Part shown: one piece after another, positions 59,731-64,000 of the stretch
Layout: every line of letters begins with the position of its first letter
Position numbering within the stretch: the stretch's first letter is position 1
Source: Heterocephalus glaber
Lineage: Eukaryota; Chordata; Mammalia; Rodentia; Bathyergidae
Length of the DNA: 64,000 nucleotides
Reading direction: 5' to 3'
Assembly (NCBI RefSeq): GCF_000247695.1
Contig: NW_004624854.1
Span: 3,472,797-3,536,796 of the forward strand
Position numbers and translations under genes: made by a program
The notes under the pieces: model-generated
The model's database searches: none
Seen by the model: only the letters and a program-made list of their open reading frames with translations
What the model was told of the DNA's origin: nothing

Positions 59731-62639
59731 ATTAATACTTTTCCAGTGCTTATATAGCTTTATAGTGAACACATTTTTGGAGAAATAGCAGAACATAAGA
59801 GGATACCCAACAATATGGGATCTGACGCTCAACTCCAGGCTGGGAGATGTGCAGTCTTTGCTAGAATGATGGTGGGGCATTGTCTCTGGCCACTCAATCA
59901 GTAAGGCAGGGCAGGATCCCACCCAGGAAGGTCAACTTTTCCAATTCTATCACCTCTCTTCTTCATGGTGTTCACTTATTTTTCATTTTTCTTCTAAGCC
60001 CAGAAAATTCTTTTTGAAATCATGGGTGAAGCTTTACTCTTACTCAAAGAGTAGATTTCCTTTGAGCTCAATTTTCTTTTGTGTTTTTTGTTTCCTGGGT
60101 AATACACACAAGAGTGTTTTTCATTGAGTGTTTGTAGAAGATCAACTAATATAAGAAATTACTAAACATAACGGTCAAATTATCTGTTAGTATTGTGACC
60201 TTATATTTCCTCAGGTATTTATTTATTGTTGTATCCTGCCAACAAACAAGATGCAGTGACTGATAAATTACAATCATAATTGGATTTTCTATTAATGTCG
60301 AAGTTTTTGTCAATTTATGTTATTGTCAACATCACTATGGGATTTTTCTAGAAAAGTATCTTTACTCCAAGAATGACAATAATTTCCTTTCAGTTCATTT
60401 TCACTAATACTAACATGCTGTTTAAATTTAAGGTTAAAGAAACATATTTTATAGATAAGAATACTGTACAATGTTAACATAATCTTAAAGGAGAGCAGAC
60501 AGAATACAAGAACCAATATTCACTGAACATATGCTATATGCCACAGGTGGTTCATGCTTTCACTTATGATAGTACATTGTATTTTATCATCAGAAACAAA
60601 GATTAATACAACCAAAACCAAGATTAATCAACATTCACAGAGGAAAATGTGCTCAAAGAAAAAAATGTAAGTGGGAAAGTTAAATGGCTGCTTTTTCTAA
60701 AAACTGTGCTGCTTTTTCTAAAAAAAAATGTGTTGTTTTCACTCTATAATACTTCTTATAATATAAGGTTAGGTATAAAAGAAAGTTAAATTTTTGTTTG
60801 TGGCTCAGTTATTGTCTTATATGATGGACATGAAACATACGAATTTCATCTCTTTTGCACACAGTAGAACTAATTTCTGTAGCTAGATATAAATCTCTGT
60901 AAAATACTATAACAGTGTGAGGTTCACCACACAATGCAAATTTCAATCATAGCTAATAGTCTTTCATTGGTTTTCATGTTTAAGTGATGCTTAAGTACTG
61001 CAGTAGTTACATTCTAGTTCACAGTAATTACATTTTTTAGTATACTAAAAAGTACTTTAGTACTTTAAGTACTCACAGATTTTTCTTTCAGCAATTTTAT
61101 TTTCTTAAAATTATCTCACAACTAATTTTGAAATGTTTAAGCCAATTTTATTAATTACTATAGATTTACTTAAAGTATTAGTTATGTGTAGTTTGAACAA
61201 AAATCGTTCATACTTCTTCAAATCATGAAAAAATAAACAGTTCTGTTCAAATCTGTCATTGATGAATTCCTCTTGATGACACTTTGTTATTAAAGGATAA
61301 AACACATAACAGCAAGATCACTGTATGTTATTTCTATTGTGTTCCCAGTAGGTACTCCATAAACATTTGATGAGTGCATGAATTGATGCTTTTTTTCCAA
61401 GTTACTGAAAATCATGTGACTGCTGATGGCCAGTCCTCACTCCCCAAAAAGTTCAGAGCATATCTGATAGAGAATATAAAATTGAAATAATAGTCCAAAC
61501 ATCATCAACACACTTAGAATATACAACTTATAAAAGTCTTTATATATGAAACAAATCTCCAAATTACTTATGTAAAAAGTATTTCATAAATAAAGGTCAT
61601 GAAGTACAAAAAATATTGAGCTGATGATAATTATAATGTGTAATAATGGAAAGTATATATTTAATCACATTTTGTAAGTATGTCAATTATATTTCTACAA
61701 ATATATTTCTATATTGACTTATAACTTTAAAAATTGCAAATAAATCAACATGTGGGTTTTTAAACATATATTTATAAATGGTACTAACTTTTGGTTGAAA
61801 TGTGGTCTCATTTTGGAAATTCCCTACAATATTTCTGAAAGAAAAGTTAATCAATTATGAATTGATATAATCTTTTACATCCTTGAATAATATGATAAAA
61901 AGTAATTTTAACTTCGTATTTTTTGGATGATTCCAGAGTATGTAAATATTGATGTACCCCGATTCACTGTATGATGTGTTGAAACTTCACTAAGTGAAAT
62001 ATGCTCCCAAATTGACATCTTCAGTGATAATTTCAGTAGTACTGAACTGTAGTCCATCTAAGTAATGGTTATTTTAAAAACTAAAGTTGTACTATAATTC
62101 AGAGAAAACTTTTTAGAATTAGAACTTAAATCCACTCTAGTCCAATATTCTCAGTTATTAATTAGAAGATCTGATAGTGCTAATTGTGCCACTAGGGAAT
62201 CCTTAAAGTTGATTCAGCCAATGCTTTGAAGTGTGGTCAAAGGAAGAGCATAGAAATATTTGTATGTGGATGTGTGATTCCTACCTATATAAGCTCTATC
62301 CCAGTTTTAAATGTTATTATAATAAAAGTGCAACAGCTATTACTCTATTATATCTTAATCATATTGCTCCTGGAGATTTAATTTTAAAATATTTTGAAAC
62401 TCCCTCTTCCAAGATCTTTAATTATATCTACCTTGTTTACTTTGATGTAAATGGACATATCCACAGTTCCCGGGGACAGGGAAATGGCCCTGTTTGGTGT
62501 GTCTGTTCAGCCTATTTTAAGAAACATTAAAATAAATGTAAAAGAATTACTTACATTGAAAATACATGATTACAATTGTGCCTTTGGAAAATTAATCTGT
62601 GTGACAATTACGCTCATCAACTTTATTGCCTTGGGACCT
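59731..62639. other. Long AT-rich stretch
   Basis: No gene. GTAGGTACTCCATAAACATT near 61349 resembles the 3' end of an L2 repeat. Short open frames such as 62231-62530 on the plus strand are unsupported. Confidence 0.33.
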
Positions 62640-63540
62640 GCTAGAGGGTTAGTAAAACACAGGTCTGGGTGGGTCTGGGTAGTTATAGGGTTGTGATCTT
62701 GGTTATATGTACTTTCTCTGACCTCTTTCTCTCTGTCAATGCTTTCCTGCTATGGTTCCCAACCACCATGAACTAAGGCATTTGGATACATGATGCCCTT
62801 CTATCTTGATGCTTCTGACTTTAAGCCAGCCACCTAGGAAGTGGATCCTCTGAAAGTATATATTATGAGGCAAATTAACTTTTTGTTTCCTTAAGGTGTA
62901 GGTGTCACGTATTTGATCCCAGCAGTGAAAAACTGACCAGTACAGAAAACTGGCACCATTGCTGTGATTATGAAGCACCCATAGGATTCACAACCATTGG
63001 AAATGATTCATGGGGTGAGTTTGGGAAGGTTTGGAGTTGTGGGATAGAAAAATCCTAGAAGGCTGTAAGCAGAGCTTGATGGATAATTCTGGCCAAGGCC
63101 AGGCTCAGAAGGTTTCATCTGGGAATGAGGACTGTAATGGGAACCCGATCGTGGGGGCACAAAGAAAGCAGGGTCACAGAGAGCTCTGTGGTATGCACCA
63201 AGGGCAGTCAGAGTGTGGTCATATGGGGGGAAAAATTATCAACCACCAGGACACACCCTGAAAGGGACAGTGAAGAGGGAAAATACAGAAAACAGAAAGA
63301 CGGAACAAGAAGCGCAGTCACACCTAAGTTCCGAAGCTCCTGCAGCATGGGTCCGAGGAGGCTATGATTCACTCTTTTATAGTCACATGATTTCTCCTCG
63401 AGGACACGCGGCAAAGACTCTTTCATACTAATAGCAAAAAGACTCCCAAGTCACTAGCACAGGCCCCAGCCCGTGTCAGAGACTTCACCTTGAAGTGGGT
63501 GTATTTCCAAAGCATTCACACAACAAACAACTAAAATAAA
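62640..63540 (+). mobile_element. MaLR element: LTR plus internal sequence
   Basis: The LTR 3' end is recognisable: GGTGTAGGTGTCACGTATTT, GATCCCAGCAGTGAAAAACT, GACCAGTACAGAAAACTGGC. This is the block where MaLR LTR passes into internal sequence with an AAACTGGCACC-type start. Internal blocks follow: GTTGTGGGATAGAAAAATCC, TAGAAGGCTGTAAGCAGAGC and TTGATGGATAATTCTGGCC. Frames of 70-80 codons within it are remnants or chance. No downstream LTR was found before the L1. Confidence 0.58.
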
Positions 63541-63559
63541 TTAAGACTACTGAACAAAT

Positions 63560-64000
63560 GAAAGAAAGAAGAAATTTCTAAGATGTTCAATAAGTGTAGA
63601 GCTGTAAATAAACAGCTAAATGTTTTGATTAATAAGATGATCACTGAATTTAAAGAATATACCAGTAAGCAGCTGAATGGTGTGAGGAAGAGGATGCAGC
63701 AAGTGAATGATCATTTTATTCAGGAATTACAGATTATGAAAATGAATCAAACAGAAATCCTGGAAATAATAAACTCAGTGGAAAGTTCTGTCAATAGGCA
63801 AAATCACTCAGATCAAATACCCGATTTTGAAGATAGGATTACTGTAGTACACCATTTGCTCGGTGATATTCAGAAAGAAGACACAGGACCAGGGATTTAG
63901 CTCAGTGGTTCTGCCACCTCCCTTGCAAGCTCAAGGACCCGAGTTTGAAAACCTGTACCAAAAAAAAAAAAAAAAAAAGACACAGCCAGAAAAAGATACA
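63560..64000 (+). mobile_element. L1 ORF1 fragment, runs off the window
   Basis: An open frame from 63583 to the ID insertion codes for about 100 residues of a coiled-coil segment typical of L1 ORF1p, the RNA-binding trimeric partner of ORF2p (EFKEYTSKQLNGVRKRMQQV, then EILEIINSVESSVNRQNHSD and DFEDRI). After the ID at 63887 the sequence resumes as GACACAGCCAGAAAAAG and leaves the window. The frame lacks stops until the SINE, so this L1 may be younger than the others. Confidence 0.72.
63887..63977 (+). mobile_element. ID-type SINE inside L1 ORF1
   Basis: GACCAGGGATTTAGCTCAGT, CTCAAGGACCCGAGTTTGAA, ACCTGTACC and about 18 A. It is flanked by the 8-bp duplication AGACACAG (63879-63886 and 63978-63985). 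The B box is mutated (GAGTTTGAAAACC). Confidence 0.9.

Noticed and set aside
1..64000. CRISPR array, operon or prokaryotic system
   Set aside because: Repeat content, SINEs, L1 and absence of dense coding show a mammalian nuclear genome; no spaced direct repeats were seen.

Overview
This window looks like a gene-poor stretch of a rodent nuclear genome. I found no intact protein-coding gene and no convincing multi-exon gene. The sequence is AT-rich and full of mammalian transposon relics. Rodent origin rests on two SINE types: ID-type elements derived from a tRNA (A box TAGCTCAGTGG, B box GTTCGATC, tail GGTACC plus oligo-A) and 7SL-derived B1 monomers. The ID sequence differs from the murid and squirrel versions I know. 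A castorimorph such as a beaver is a guess, not a demonstration.

Layout. Positions 1-15000 hold old L1 pieces, two palindromic mariner relics (2795-3325 and 6976-7525), a MIR, and two candidate solo LTRs. Positions 15300-18930 form a GC-rich block containing a processed pseudogene of DNAJC24/DPH4, an ID SINE, an unidentified GC-rich segment with a strong inverted repeat, and a nearly full-length Tigger (pogo-class) DNA transposon with a decayed transposase. Positions 20900-25800 carry a possible LTR, a B1, a MIR, two ID copies and a 5'-truncated L1 with its 3' UTR. A third mariner copy with ordinary orientation lies at 27180-27662, and an MLT1-like LTR at 30605-30985.

Positions 32880-35270 are an ID hotspot: an inverted ID pair, and an ID whose 13-bp target-site duplication encloses extra sequence and a 100-N assembly gap, which suggests 3' transduction. 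Positions 37000-41200 contain several L1 pieces, one with a twin-priming-type 5' inversion. The most CpG-rich sequence not explained by a repeat is near 43400-43730 and could be regulatory. Positions 46850-63540 contain LTR relics of ERVL/MaLR type, an antisense L1 with a tandemly repeated 3' UTR, and MIR and L1 remnants. The window ends inside an L1 ORF1 that an ID element has interrupted.

The genes do not act together here; the window is a record of insertions. Element names come from recalled consensus features without database comparison, so subfamily names are provisional and outer boundaries are approximate unless a target-site duplication is given.
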